A stretch of 64,000 nt of DNA from Limnephilus marmoratus (GCA_917880885.1 OU862927.1:41257571-41321570), one strand, 5' to 3'. Shown: positions 19,686 through 31,191, counted from the stretch's first letter. The notes: a model not told the origin generated them from the letters alone. Translations and numbers: made by a program.

Positions 19686-20490
19686 TGAAAAAAATCAAGT
19701 GCGGTTCACACGCGGTAGAAGTGAAATCTTCGCCCACACAATCTTTTGAAAAGTGAGCTCATAATCAAAGCGGCCAACGCGGTAAAGTTTCATTCTGTCT
19801 CATTCTCTCGCAGTCTAAATCTTATAGATTTTTTTTTTACATATTTTTATTTATGAAAAGATACATGATTTTATGAAATTCTAAGCCAATGAAGAGTACT
19901 AGCTCTTGAGCTTGGCGTAGGAGTTATTTTACAGCTAGTTCATTTTTATAACATACATTTTACTTACATTTTCCAATAAATATAAACTATATATAAATAT
20001 AATATATAAACTACTATTTTTCATTTTTATAACATACATTTTACTTAGTATATACAATAAATATAAACTATGTTATGATGTTAATTTTTGATATGCTATG
20101 AATTGAAGTTATAACATTTTGATTGGTGTTGTTATGGTTGTTGATTTTTTTTAAAGATTAATTTGACCCTTTTCTTGAATGATACGAAATCTGTTATTTT
20201 TTTAATTTCTTCGGGAAGACTATTAAAATATTTTATGCCTTTGTAAATATAATTGTTGTGCATTTGTTGTGTTGAAAATAGAGGAATTTGGAAGTTAAAT
20301 TTATGCCTTAATGATGAGTTGAGTTTAAATTTTTTAGTTACATTTTCTTTGAAATTTTGTAGTATTGAATCTTTTTTATAGAGGTCTTAAATTTTTGGTA
20401 CTACGAAAATTTTGAACAATGAATGTATTTGTCTCATTGTGTAGTGTCATTTCCGTTTTATCCTAGTTTCGAATCGCAAAGGTGCTAAAG
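19686..20490 (+). repeat. Repeat G copy, split by a LINE fragment
   Basis: It begins with 'cacgcggtagaagtgaaa' and includes 'tctcattctctcgcag' (19797-19815). It resumes at about 20440 with 'gaatcgcaaaggtgctaaa'. The same order is uninterrupted at 34345-34585 and inverted at 22475-22650. The interruption (19832-20436) is a minus-strand LINE end. Confidence 0.55.
20132..20400 (-). pseudogene. LINE ORF2 C-terminal fragment
   Basis: The minus strand gives a clean stretch LRHKFNFQIPLFSTQQMHN, then YIYKGIKYFNSLPEEIKKI and FKKRVKLIFKKN, ending at TAA (20134-20132). 'YxGxKxFNSLPxEIKxI...FKxxLK' is the standard C-terminal pattern of Jockey/CR1-type ORF2. Downstream on its own strand is a UTR with a direct repeat ('cataacattttactta'-like blocks near 19945 and 20030) and a poly-A (T-run 19832-19841). 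Confidence 0.6.
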
Positions 20491-20678
20491 AAGTTTAAAA
20501 ACTGATCTGAGAGTTTTTCATTAAATATTTTAAAGTGGCGCATACATTAAAAAAAAACAACGTAGGAAAATTAAAGCACAAATCGTAAAACCGGCTCATA
20601 GCAAAATGCAGTGGTATATTTTCCATAACAAACGCAGAGGGTCCTTTGAGATTTCTCATAAACTTTTTGTCTTTTCAG

Positions 20679-20720
20679 ATGGTACCAGCTCCCGTCTTTC
20701 TGAGAACTCTCCCGGCCCAG
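20679..20720 (+). CDS. Candidate 42-nt micro-exon
   Basis: Acceptor 'aactttttgtcttttcag' (ending 20678), a 42-nt GC-rich block, and donor CAG|GTGAGC (20721). All surrounding DNA is AT-rich. Two frames are open: MVPAPVFLRTLPAQ, and GTSSRLSENSPGP in the frame that needs two bases for the first codon. The length is a multiple of three, so the exon could be skipped without changing frame. The protein is not recognisable. This is the best splice-site pair in the window. Confidence 0.4.
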
Positions 20721-20994
20721 GTGAGCTTCTCCCTGTTATTTCACTTTATCTATTAACATAAATTCCATACACAAAGTTTTTATGTCCATCTCCGTTCAGA
20801 GCGCGGGGAAACAGTGTTGCTGCAGAGAGAGTATTATGTTTTTCTGGTGAAATTTATTTTCTGCAAGGGAATTGTAAATTACGGCTGCAGTTAAAAATGA
20901 GAATCGGACGGGAATTATCTGAAAAGTTTGCGTTTTAAATGAAGGCAGCTACATAATGCAAATTCTTATAATAAAAGTAAAGAGTTACCGGTTT

Positions 20995-21425
20995 TTTAAA
21001 CGAAGGAAAATAAACAATTTTTTTATTCTTCATTTTAAGCACCCACTAAACTGTCGAAGTAATTTGTCGGCACGTCAATTTATCGATAGCAGTATAACAA
21101 TTATTATTGGTAGTTTTGATGGAAATAAGAAGATAATTGTAAATTTTCTGCACATCAACTTGGAAAGAGAACTTTTTTCTTTAAATCTTTTTTCTAATAA
21201 TAAAATAAAATCATCGATTAGCGCTTACGAAAAGCTTAATATAGAGTTTTGAATTCTTTGAATGTAATCTATATTATTTTACTTGCACCAGTTTCCTTAG
21301 GACGTTATTCCGTATCGTTTTATGCTCTGATACTTCATAATTTCTTCTGATGTCATCATGAGAGTTAGAGTATAATCATACATACATTCGTGATTATTCA
21401 TACATTACTTTGACTAGTAATAAAT
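20995..21425 (+). repeat. Duplicated block D, copy 1
   Basis: It shares with 22650-24055, in the same order: 'attttaag(c/t)acccgctaa'-like, 'gtcggcacgtcaattta'-like, 'aaaagcttaat', a 'ttgaattctttgaatgtaa'-like block, 'gacgttattccgtatc' and 'ttcttctgatgtcatcatga'. The function is unknown. It may be an old segmental duplication or a long unclassified repeat. Confidence 0.5.
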
Positions 21426-21529
21426 TTATCAAACATATCCAACTTTTCTATTAACTTTTTAATTCGTGATTGTCTGGGTTCCTGGTGGGTTTGTTCTGCT
21501 TTCTGCCAATGGCGGAGAAAAGATCTATT

Positions 21530-21765
21530 ATGTCTATTCTGACGGGCTGAAAGAGTCCTACTGGAGAGGTTAAAGGGTTCCCTCAACCGGCCACTGCCGA
21601 TCCGTCCCACCATGCAGCTGGTGGGGACGCACCCGCCGCCAAGATCTGAACAGACCTCACCTCGTGAACCCGGCACCCTTGCTCAAGTCACCAAACGTAG
21701 CGATCCACTTGGGGTGACCGATGGCAGAGGTGTTGGTTATGCATTATTATCCAATGAGTGTTTTC
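21530..21765 (-). repeat. SINE-H long variant, 5' half
   Basis: The minus strand contains the SINE-H 5' blocks ('ataaccaacacctctgccat', 'gtcaccccaagtggatcgct', 'tgacttgagcaagggtgcc'-like). It then has an extra middle block with 'agatcttggcggcgggtgc' and 'gagggaaccctttaacc' that the short copies lack. The hairpin end is missing. Confidence 0.6.
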
Positions 21766-21769
21766 CAGT

Positions 21770-22470
21770 TATATGTATAAATAAATCACCGGGATTTCAT
21801 CCTTTTTTCAATTCAACATTATTTAGTTCAATCTTCCTTTTGAGAATTTCCAAACGGTTCATCCCTTAGGAATAACCCGACAAATAATCATTCTGTAACC
21901 GATAAACAACCTTCAAATTATCTAGGGACATTAACAATTCTACGAATCCACAAGTCCAAATGCCTGTTTCCAGTTTGTTTATAGATGAAACACAAATAGA
22001 CACTATTTCTTGGATTAATCGGAACAATATGGCGGTATAACAATTGAACTAAATAATATAATATAATGTCAGATAATAGAAGACGTGGTTATTATTTATC
22101 TTGGGGAATCAATTCGGTTGAATCGATCCAGACCGTTTGTTGGTTTAAATCACTGGTCTGTCAATAAATTGGTAATATCAATTGATAACATCTGCGTCTG
22201 TAATAATAAGTAATCGTGGGATGGGTATGATTATTCGTGGGGTTTGTCTTGACTTTAAACTTAAACACAACACACCTTTATATTAATGTGGAGAGTTTGG
22301 AAGTCACCCCTGGTCTAGAAATCCTATTTATAAGTATTTAAAGGCATTTTTATTTTATCTTAGTTTTATTATTGAAGTGAAAACTTCATTTTTTTTATTT
22401 ATTTATTTATATAATGTATGTTTACATTACATAATTCGATACCTGTCTCACTAGGGTATACCTGTATTGA
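21770..22470. other. Unassigned spacer
   Basis: AT-rich sequence with no recognised feature. Confidence 0.4.
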
Positions 22471-22474
22471 AACA

Positions 22475-22650
22475 GGCACGTTGTGATTTGAAACTCGATG
22501 TAACGAAAAAGAGACACACACATACATCTATAGGATTTAGCCGGCAAGAGAATGAGAAAGAATAATCGGCCTCTTCTTTGTGCGGTGCTTGATAGCCTCC
22601 CCACTCTTGTCTACTTTAATTTTTTGAAGTTTTCACTCCTACCGCGTGTG
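22475..22650 (-). repeat. Repeat G, inverted copy
   Basis: The minus strand carries 'cacgcggtaggagtgaaaac', 'gtagacaagagtggggag' and 'gcaccgcacaaagaagagg', then 'attctcattctcttgccgg' and 'gtttcaaatcacaacg', as at 34345-34585. Confidence 0.65.
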
Positions 22651-22890
22651 AATTGCACACTCTGTTGTTTTATTCTTTATTTTAAGTACCCGCTAACTGC
22701 CAAAGCAGTTTGTCAGCAGGTCAATTTAACAATATTAATATAACACTAAAGCAAAAGAAACCACAATATAGAAAACAAATTCAGAAGAATAACTTTTAAG
22801 TAACTACAATACAAAGGAATAAAATATAAAGACAGACCACAGATCGATTTTTGAGATCGGTGGTTCAATTTGATTAGATTTAATCTTTTT

Positions 22891-22995
22891 AAATATGGTA
22901 GGTACAAGATTAGTGAATGCCCGTTGCCCGTATTTATTTAAATATGGTAGGTACAAGATTAGTGAATGCCCGTTGCCCGTATTTATTTAAATATG
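22891..22995. repeat. 49-bp direct tandem duplication
   Basis: Two identical 49-bp units (22891-22939 and 22940-22988), each starting 'aaatatggtaggtacaagat', plus the start of a third. A recent slippage or unequal-crossover product. Confidence 0.9.
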
Positions 22996-23336
22996 GTATT
23001 TCGGAATGGACAAACCCTAGTTTTTATTTAATTTGTGCCATGTGCATGATCTACGTTTTCTTTGTACATATAATCCGATATATTGAATCCGACAATAGGT
23101 TTTGGCACACAATTTTAAACCATAATATACCTTGAACAGGTAATAATTATATTACCTGACTAGATTAATAATTGTATGTCTCTTCTTTGTGCATACACAA
23201 TTTTGCTTACCAAAAGCTTAATCATAGAGATTTGAATTGTTTGTATGTAACCTTTATTTGTCTTGCACGAGTTTCCCCAAGACGCTATTCCGTATCTGAT
23301 AGTTTTTATTGTTTTATGGTCTGATACTTACTCAAC

Positions 23337-23979
23337 ATCTTAATTTCGAAACGGTACCAAGATTCACATACCTAGGCTCCCTTATAACAAACGACAATAA
23401 TACCACAGAGGAGATCCAGAAGCGCATAGTGAACGCAAATCGCTGTTATTTCCGCCTACAAAACCAATTAAAGTCCAGACTGCTGTCCAGAAACACGAAG
23501 ATATTAGTGTACAAAACACTTATCAGACCAGTACTTACGTACGCAGCTGAGACTTGGGTACTAACTAAGAGGAATGAGCGAGCACTGGACGTTTTTGAAA
23601 GAAAAATTTTGAGGCGCATCTTCGGACCGGTTCTAGAAAATGGATTTTGGCGCAGACGTTATAACAATGAGCTCTATACTTTGTTTAAGGAGCTAAACGT
23701 CGCAAAATTTATAAAATTGGGAAGACTTCGGTGGCTGGGTCATGTGGAGAGAATGACCGAGCATCAAGCACCAAAGTCCCTGCTGAACTCAAGACCAATA
23801 GGGCGAAGGAGCCTGGGAAGGCCAAGACTAAGATGGAGCGACAACGTCCTCAAAGACATATCTATCTTGGAGCTTCCAAACTGGAGAGAGCTGGCACAAA
23901 ACCGAGATGAGTGGAGGAAGACTCCGGAGGAGGCCAAGACCCACCAGGGGTTGTAGAGCCAATAGTGATGATGACGATA
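23337..23979 (+). pseudogene. LINE ORF2 C-terminal copy with 11-bp TSD
   Basis: It is flanked by ACTTACTCAAC at 23326-23336 and 23980-23990. The open frame reads VPRFTYLGSLITND, RPVLTYAAETW, ALDVFERKILRRIFGP, LRWLGHVERM and a closing GRPRLRWSDNVLKDI block to TAG at 23954-23956. It is followed by a GAT-rich tail ('gtgatgatgacgataa'). This is the thumb and C-terminal part of an RTE-like or Jockey-group ORF2, severely 5'-truncated with no catalytic motifs. The clean frame and target duplication point to recent insertion. Confidence 0.75.
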
Positions 23980-24579
23980 ACTTACTCAACTTCTTCTGAT
24001 ATCATCATGATAGTTCGAGTATAATCATCCATTCATGATTCATACAATTCCAAACAATTAAAAAAATTAAAGACGTAAAAAATTAACACCACTATGTGTA
24101 ATTCTGCATGTGAAACAAAATTTAATCACACCAACCTACGAACCGCCAGGTGTAAGGTGTTTTTCCACCCATTGGAGGACGGTGTAAAGTGTCAACATGT
24201 GCAATAACCGACGCCGCAGCGTGGAAGTGGTAACCTGACAGGCAACCCCCACCGCAGTAGGCAGTGAAACAACAGCCTTTTCGCTACGAACCCTGAATTA
24301 AACGTTGCGCTGCGCCAAAAACAGCAAACCGCATGTGTAATTGTTATAAATTGTGCACGCTGCGATTTTGTATTGGGAATATGCAAGCGTTGTGATGCTT
24401 TTAATTGTGACTTTTCTGCGTTGGGTTGGATTGTAATTCTTGATTTTGTGTTTGTTCAGCGCGAATAGATATTTTTGTATCACAGCCAGTTCACATGGCG
24501 TGGCAGTACGTTATTTTTTCAGTGGCCTATAAACTTCTATGAGCGTGCTTACACGCGCCCAAGTAATCACGTAACCGAT

Positions 24580-24642
24580 AAATATGATGGCAGGTGTGTT
24601 GGTTATCCAATAAACGTTGCTGGGGCGCACCTCAAATTGAAA
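24580..24642 (-). repeat. SINE-H 5'-end fragment
   Basis: The minus strand reads 'aatttgaggtgcgccccagc', then 'gtttattggataaccaacac' and 'ctgccatc', the first 60 or so bases of SINE-H. Confidence 0.6.
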
Positions 24643-24649
24643 ATTGCAA

Positions 24650-26155
24650 ATCATATATCGTTCTTTGGGTTGCATTGATACTGTAGTGTAGGTATATGAA
24701 TATGTATGTAGTTACAATGTATCTCGAAAGATGTAGTTAGTATAGGTAATTGTGTGGTTTTAATTTGTCTCAACAGTGGTCAGTAAAGTTGTACAAATAA
24801 GAGAGACTGTGAACTGCTAGTTCGGGTATAATACCTGAACGATTATGAAGATAGCCGATGATATCCGATAGACATGTGGGCACCGTCAGTGACCTGTTTC
24901 CCTGCCGCAGTTCTACTCAGAGCATCCTTTAGAACGGCCGTTAAGTCCAGTTAAATATTCATCGTAAATAAAACGATAATAAACACGACTCGTAATCTGG
25001 CGATCCGAAATATCATTGAAACTCCCGATCATCCTAGTTATATTGTTCATAAGAAAAAACAACATTAACCTTCCTATACTCACGCATTGGTCTCACAGAC
25101 CGAAAAATCAATAATTCGCTGTTTTCTCAAAAATTAACAACAATGGAACTTTGAGGTTTTTAGTAGCTTCTTATGTTGTTGTCAGGCATTGTTTAGTGCG
25201 GTGCGCACATTGATGCTGAGTGGACGTGTGACACTAATTTACTGTTATCGGTCTTTTAGATAAGTAACAATTACTACCCAAAAATCCTTATTTTATTATA
25301 TCTTATTATTCACGATATTATCATTTATTATATTTCAGTGATATTGAAGAACGAAAAAGTACAGTCCAAAAAATTATGTTCTTTTTACTGAGTTAAAAGT
25401 CTGTGTCTACCAAATAAAGTAAAAGTTTTAATATTTTTTAAATGTTTTTAATTCAATTATACCCCCTGAATGAGATTATGATTGTGTAGAGTGGATCGAT
25501 TTGTTTGTGTACAGAATGACTGGCGAAGGACCTTGATTTTGTATTACTATCACTGCTTAAAACGATAAAAACACATGTTATATAGAAAGGAAAGGACTCA
25601 CCGAAAAGGATAAAAGAACTTGTATGCTGGCAAATGCACTTGTCTGCTGTCTCTCCCATCCAACAGGCACAAACAGCAATAGGCGTGAGTTTCGTTTATT
25701 TGATAGTACACGGCGGAGTTATTTTAAATGGCGGTTCACCGATAGCGGAAGCACAATGGCTATATGTTGCGGCAGGCGTTTATTACAGACTGACTATGGG
25801 TAAGATTGACGGGTAGGAATAAGGATAGGTAGGAAAGGAATTTGCAACATTATTAATACCAATCCCAAGCAGTGACAGTATGTATGCGTGCTATGTAGGT
25901 ATGTGTATGGGCGTAACCACCCCCTTCTACCTAATAAATATCAATTATGCTTGAAAGAATATATGTAATTAAAATAATACAGTCGAGATAAAATCTCGGT
26001 CTGAGACACCGTGCGCGAGTGTACGTATTATGCCGTAGATTCTCAACCTTTTTTTACCCACCGCCCACTTTGAAAATATTTTTATTTCTAGTGCCCCCTA
26101 ACTCGTGAACCCGAAACAGCAAAACAGCAATAGTCGTCACGATTATATTTACCAC
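24650..26155. other. Unassigned spacer with a possible piggyBac-like end
   Basis: No genes recognised. At about 25066, TTAA is followed by 'ccttcctatactcacgcatt' and the palindrome-like GGTCTCACAGACC, which recalls piggyBac-type ends. No matching second end was found. Confidence 0.35.
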
Positions 26156-26241
26156 AACGGACGAGGCGTAACGGGATACCACGATGGAGGGGGCGTAATG
26201 AGATACAACGACGAAGGGGGCGTAAGGGATATCACGATGGA

Positions 26242-26575
26242 TTTTTTTTTGTTTTACATCAGCTCCACACGGGAGGCCCTGAGGAAAATAGTTTCCCTCA
26301 GGACCTATGTCATCTATGGGGATGCTGAGTGGAGGATTTTTTTTAAGGAAAGAAAGGAGAGGAGAGTTCTAGAAAGGAAAAGGGTTTAAGGGGTGGGTAG
26401 GAATCTGGGGTTCAGTATGTCCTGGTCATCCGCCTACAAGACCTAGACAAACCTCACCCCATCAACCCGGGCACCCGTGCTAAATCACCAAACGTAGCGA
26501 ACCACTTGGTGTGACCTATGGCAGCGGAGTTGGTTATCCAATTAAGGTTCCCGGGGCGGCGGTACCCATTCCCGC
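26242..26575 (-). repeat. SINE-H copy
   Basis: T-run at 26242-26250, hairpin end (agctccacacgggaggccc), middle, and 5' end at about 26575 ('gcgggaatgggtaccgccgc' on the minus strand). It is preceded by three imperfect units of a 'gggcgtaa...gata..acgatgg' motif (26160-26240). Confidence 0.75.
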
Positions 26576-26579
26576 TTAG

Positions 26580-27200
26580 TAAAATGGTTACATTTTCCAC
26601 AACGGAGGGGGCTAATGGGACAGGGAAAATATTTTTGTGGTAGTCGCTGTTGATGAGATGTGGTGGGATGGGTTTTTCTGGGTCTCCTAACACCCCCCCT
26701 GAATTGTCTGAAATGCTTCCCAATTTTCTAATTTTCTCTTTCTCTTCTACCGCCCCCCTGAAGGTCTGAAGGTTATCACCCACGTTGACAACCTATGTAT
26801 TATGCCGTTGGGCGCGAGTACAATAAGGTTAAAGACGTTCCACAAAACTATGAACCAATTATGACTGATTGGAATGTCAACAACTTAGGAATACGCTTTC
26901 TTCAAGGCGGTCGCTAAAGACCTTCGATGCAGCAGTAGAAAATAAATACCCAAGATAGAAAGTAGAGCTAGAACAATGAAAGAGGGACTGGTATTATAAT
27001 TCTCTGGTGTAATAACGGCGTCCTGTCAGGCACAAGTGCCGCCCGCGCCGGGTAATCATTAATACGGCGCAAGAGGCACTATAAACAGGAAAAGGAAAAA
27101 AGTGGTGATTTAAATGTGTACTTGAACTTTAAATAAAGCCCTGGCTGGAAGAAAGATATTTATGTTCGAGTGGCGATGGGCGTCAACTAGACAAATATTC
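26580..27200. other. Unassigned spacer
   Basis: Nothing recognised. The minus-strand frame at 26454-26783 runs out of SINE-H and is not a gene. Confidence 0.4.
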
Positions 27201-27205
27201 ATATA

Positions 27206-28150
27206 AAATACTAGCTGAAGTCCCCGGAAATGCCCGAGCTTCCTCAAGGTCTTCAAAAACTTCGCCTTCTCTTCCAAGTACCTATGTACATTTCTTCTAG
27301 GCAAAATCGGGGAACCGGCTAAAGGGCGCGGATTTCGAGCATCGTCTGCGGTTGGGCCGATAGCTATACGCATTCTCATTGGGACTGCCCGGTGGTTTAT
27401 GGAATACTTTCTATGGCTTTTCTTTTTATATATTTTATTTTCTTTCCGCTATTATAGTAATTACTTACATTACATAATCATATAACTGTTTTTTCCTCAT
27501 TACTTATTTTATTTACAGAAGGTTTCTTCGACTGGACATAGCCGTTATTTTTATTTTTCTTTTTCTTTTACTAACACTGTTATCTCCTTTTGATGTTACC
27601 TATTTCAGAAGATTATTCCACGAGCTGCTACTTCTATTTATCTCTTGTATAATGTTAATGCAAGTACTTGCATACTGCTTACTAACCCCGTATGCATGGA
27701 CATTGGAGGGTCTAGAGTCGTTCAAATAAATGTAGCTTCGTTCAAGTCTTGATGTGTGCGGTGAAGGAGGAAACCATATGTTTCCTTATAACGTCGTTGG
27801 GAAAGTGGTGGGGTCCCCTCCAAATTCACTAAATTTGCCCCGGCTTTACACAGGATTTTCAAAATCAAATATGTGCAAAATTACACCAACCTCGGCATAA
27901 ACTGTAGATTTGCCTACAAATCAAATCTACATCGCCGGCTTGCCAGCCCGCTCGTCCACCACGTACAGACATTCTCCTTTAACCCTTTACACAAAACCTT
28001 GACAAATTATGAATCTCCTATCTACCACACCAATAAATCAATCTATCTGTTGGTGAAAACCGCATGAAAATCCGTTTAATATTTTTTGAGTTTATCGCGA
28101 ATAGACAGACAGACGCGGCGGAGGATTTTAATTTATAATAATATGTAGAG
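27206..28150 (-). mobile_element. Helitron-like non-autonomous element
   Basis: On the minus strand it starts near 28150 with 'catatctctacatattatta' and continues with 'gtctgtctgtctattcgcga', 'taaactcaaaaaatatt' and 'aacggattttcatgcggttt'. It ends near 27206 with 'tccggggacttcagctagta'. That opening and a CTAG end are a familiar pattern of insect non-autonomous Helitrons. No Rep/helicase frame. No TSD is expected, because Helitrons insert between A and T. Confidence 0.6.
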
Positions 28151-28285
28151 ATATGTAAAGATATACATAATAACAATCAGATTTAAGATTAATTGTTTAA
28201 TTTGTATTTACAGATTTATTATTTTGCATTATATCAAAACAGGTTGTTTCTCAGAATTTCAAGAGAGAATAACCAGGCACATTCG

Positions 28286-28505
28286 GAAATATATATATTT
28301 TTTAGGCCCTGAGGACAAAATCCCTATGTCATCTTTGGGAATGCTGTGTGGAGGGTATTTTTAAGGAAAGGAAGGAGAGGAAGTTCTGGGACGGAAAAAG
28401 GTATAAGGGGTTGGTAGGAAATTGGGGGTCAACAATGTGTCCAGGAGTCGGTTATCCAATAAATGGTTCCCGGGGTGGTGGTACTTTTATCCGCCCCCCA
28501 AATTG
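28286..28505 (-). repeat. SINE-H, internally deleted
   Basis: It keeps the hairpin end and the 5' end ('aatttggggggcggataaaa', then 'accaccaccccgggaacc', on the minus strand) but lacks roughly 130 bp of the middle. Confidence 0.65.
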
Positions 28506-28844
28506 AAATTTTATTTTTAAATCAATTTCCAAATGCTTTGACTATTTTCTACAAAAAATTTAATTGATTGTTATTTCATCTAAATAAAGTTGTGTATTAA
28601 ATTAAATAAAATACATTTATTTTTATTACAATTAGGTTTTACCTTATGCCGTTGGCAGATTTGTTAAATTTTTAAACAAAATATTGTATTATACAACACA
28701 CATTTCAAATCGTTTTACCAACTAATTTTTCTTAGATATTATAGAAGAGAAAAAAATTGTGATAAAAAAGTAATTACAAAAAGTGCAAAATTTTACTATT
28801 TTTTTCATCACGCTTTTGAGGATTTTTATCGAATATAGACGCAA

Positions 28845-29175
28845 ATTTTTAATGAAATAAAATCAATATTGAGTTATGAGTTAAACATGCTGGTATGGAG
28901 ACTAATCAATCGTTCTCGTCGGAGCCACCCTGTACAGTTACAAGGGTACGATTGCAAGACATTTCGACGAAATTCGAATTCTTGGATTGTTAATTTGAGT
29001 ATAGGTACATAATAAACCAAATTTTGAATGAAATGAAATCGATATTGAGTTATTAGTTAAAAATGCTGGTACGAAGAATAATCAATCTTACACATCGAAA
29101 CCGCCCTGTACAGTTGCAAGGGTACGATCCCAAGACCATCTTTCGATGAAATTTCAATTCTCGGTCGCTGGTTAA
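28845..29175 (+). repeat. 176-bp tandem repeat, two units
   Basis: Unit starts at about 28851 and 29027. Both contain 'aatcaatattgagttat' or 'aatcgatattgagttatt', 'atgctggta', 'taatcaatc', 'ccctgtacagtt', 'caagggtacgat' and a 'cgaaatt' end. A diverged single unit lies inverted at 11555-11745. Possibly a satellite seed or the body of an unclassified transposon. Confidence 0.65.
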
Positions 29176-29224
29176 TGTGTTAAAATTCATGAAATTTCAA
29201 AGTTAATTTAGTTCAAGTTCTGCG

Positions 29225-29650
29225 GAAGTCATATTCAACTGATATGATGAGAATATGTACTGATCTATTTTTTCTCTATAAAATTGTTAATAACATGTTT
29301 GACTCCCCTGAACTCCTTAGGCTGATTAACTTTCATGTGCCCAGTAGAACGGTTCATCAGAAGGTACCTTACCATTGTAACAATTCAGGTACGAATGCAG
29401 AAATAAACTCAGTGATGAACCGACTGCACAAGGCAGGGAATAAATATTACATGAACACCAACGGAACTGAATGCCTATCAAAAACATTGTTATTAAATCT
29501 GTATGTCTATCTTGATTTTTTTATTTTATTTTATTTTATTTTATTTTTTTTTAATTGTAATATAAAAAAATGTGAGTTACATAATATACACATATATTTT
29601 ACAAAATATTTAAATTAGAGGTCGTTTCTGGTCATGTATAAATTATCAAC
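29225..29650 (+). pseudogene. LINE ORF2 C-terminal fragment
   Basis: An open frame reads DLFFLYKIVNNMFDSPELLR, then LINFHVPSRTVHQK, ending TAG after low-complexity coding at about 29510-29618. 'LYKxxNNxxDSPELLxxINFHVPSR' is a standard LINE C-terminal block. A (TTTTA)n tract follows at 29519-29556. No RT motifs. Confidence 0.6.
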
Positions 29651-29664
29651 TTGAGTTGTAAGTT

Positions 29665-30300
29665 ATAATCTGTTTTGTATAAAATATTTACTTTTTATTG
29701 TAAGTTTTTTTTGAAAAATTGTTTTATTTTATTTATTTGTTCTGATTGGTTTATGATGCAGCGCAATTCAGAAGTGAGGTTATTATAGTTTTTTATGGCT
29801 TGAAAAATATAATGATTTTGCATTTGAGTTGTTTTAAAATTAGGTGTTATAAATTGGTTTCCGTTTCTCATTAGTTTGTAAAATTCTTGATATTCTGTGT
29901 TATTTTTTTCTTTACACATTTTTATAATGGAAGCTTGTTTGAAAATTTCATCAACATTTGGAAACAATTTAAAAAGTGATTCAGTTGAGAAGGTAGATTT
30001 TTTTTTTATATTACTTTAATGATAATTCTTTGCGTGACTTTTACTGAGTTTAGGTTTTTTTTGTAAGATCCTCCCCAACCTATAATTCCGTAGATGAGTA
30101 AAGAATGAACAAGGGCATAGTACACATTTTTCATTATTTTTACATTTAAAATATTTCTTAACCTAACAAAAATACATATACATTTCCTCATTCTCTTCAC
30201 TAGCTCTGAAATGTGATTATTCCATTTCAGGTTTCGATCAATGATCACTTTGATAGCTTTGAAATGTTTATAAATTTTCAATTTTTCAAACAACTCCGTT
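29665..30300 (-). pseudogene. LINE ORF2 thumb/C-terminal fragment
   Basis: Minus strand: 'VIIDRNLKWNNHISELVKRM' then 'NVYYALVHSLLIYGIIGWGG' (30255-30050), a frameshift near 29990, then 'FKTTQMQNHYIFQAIKNYNN' and 'INKIKQFFKKNLQ' to a stop at 29697-29695. That is the xDxxLxWxxHI ... YxALxxSxLxYGIxxWG order of Jockey/CR1 ORF2 downstream of YADD. The RT catalytic part is missing. It lies tail to tail with the LINE end at 29225-29650. Confidence 0.65.
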
Positions 30301-30304
30301 TGTT

Positions 30305-31190
30305 TTTAAGTTAAAATTTTTATGCTTGGTACTTATTTAATTGTTATATCTCATAATTCTTTGATTATATCAAATGTATTATTAATTTCATCATATATAA
30401 AAGCCCTAATTGGGCGAGTAAAAATATACAAATAAATACACTTATGTTGATAATCCAAGTAGTGTGAAAAAACCGGCCAATGTTGAAATAATAACAGAAC
30501 TTTCATAAAATTTGAATAATTATAACTTTGTAATTCGATAAATTATTAAATTTCTGTAAATCGTCCTAATATGTTACTGCAAAATGTCCACAAATGCAAG
30601 TTGTACAGTTTATTTACAGGTATTTACAAAGTATTTTTTTTATTTTTTCTGGCCCTTTTAGATTTTTTTTACAAATGATGCACTATGTCTTTGTGCAAGG
30701 GCTACGTGCACAAAGTTGAAACTTTTTTTAACCTTTATCGCGCTGCGGGTATAAACGTCAAATTAGTCTTAGCAAATTCCCACCCCCAGAGAGCTCTCCC
30801 CTCCGCCCTGTGGAGTAGGTACTTAGTTTGTGGAATGTGCGCAGACGTCAGACGTCAAATTAAGGAATTTTCTCACAGTACAAGAAGAGAAGAATGCAGC
30901 AAAAAGTTAATATTACAGGAAATCTGAAATAAACGATAAAAATAGCACAATTGAAAAGTAAACGGAACTGTCGTCTGTGATACTTACAAACTAGATGAAC
31001 CCTTTGTTTGTATGTAAATCTATCTGTTGTTATGTTCTGTCGGTATTTTGCTGGACGGTGCGTGGTGTGGTTGTGAAAAATTTGGTGACCGGACAACTGA
31101 GAATGAATTTAACTCAACATCTCCTTTGAAAAGTCATTCAAAGTAATGAAAACAAAATCATTAAATAGGTTACGTTAGGTTAGGTTATGG
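30305..31190. other. Unassigned spacer
   Basis: Contains 'acgttaggttaggttatgg' at about 31163, a two-unit TTAGG run too short to mean a telomere. No gene was recognised. Confidence 0.4.
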
Positions 31191-31191
31191 T

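Larger units (their letters stand above)
22650..24055 (+). repeat. Duplicated block D, copy 2, split by a LINE
   Basis: Same block order as 20995-21425. A LINE (23337-23979) sits inside it, so the halves resume at 23991 ('ttcttctgatatcatcatga'). Confidence 0.5.

Noticed and set aside
31160..31185. Telomeric TTAGG array
   Set aside because: Only two units here and similarly short runs at 58322 and 58740; no array.
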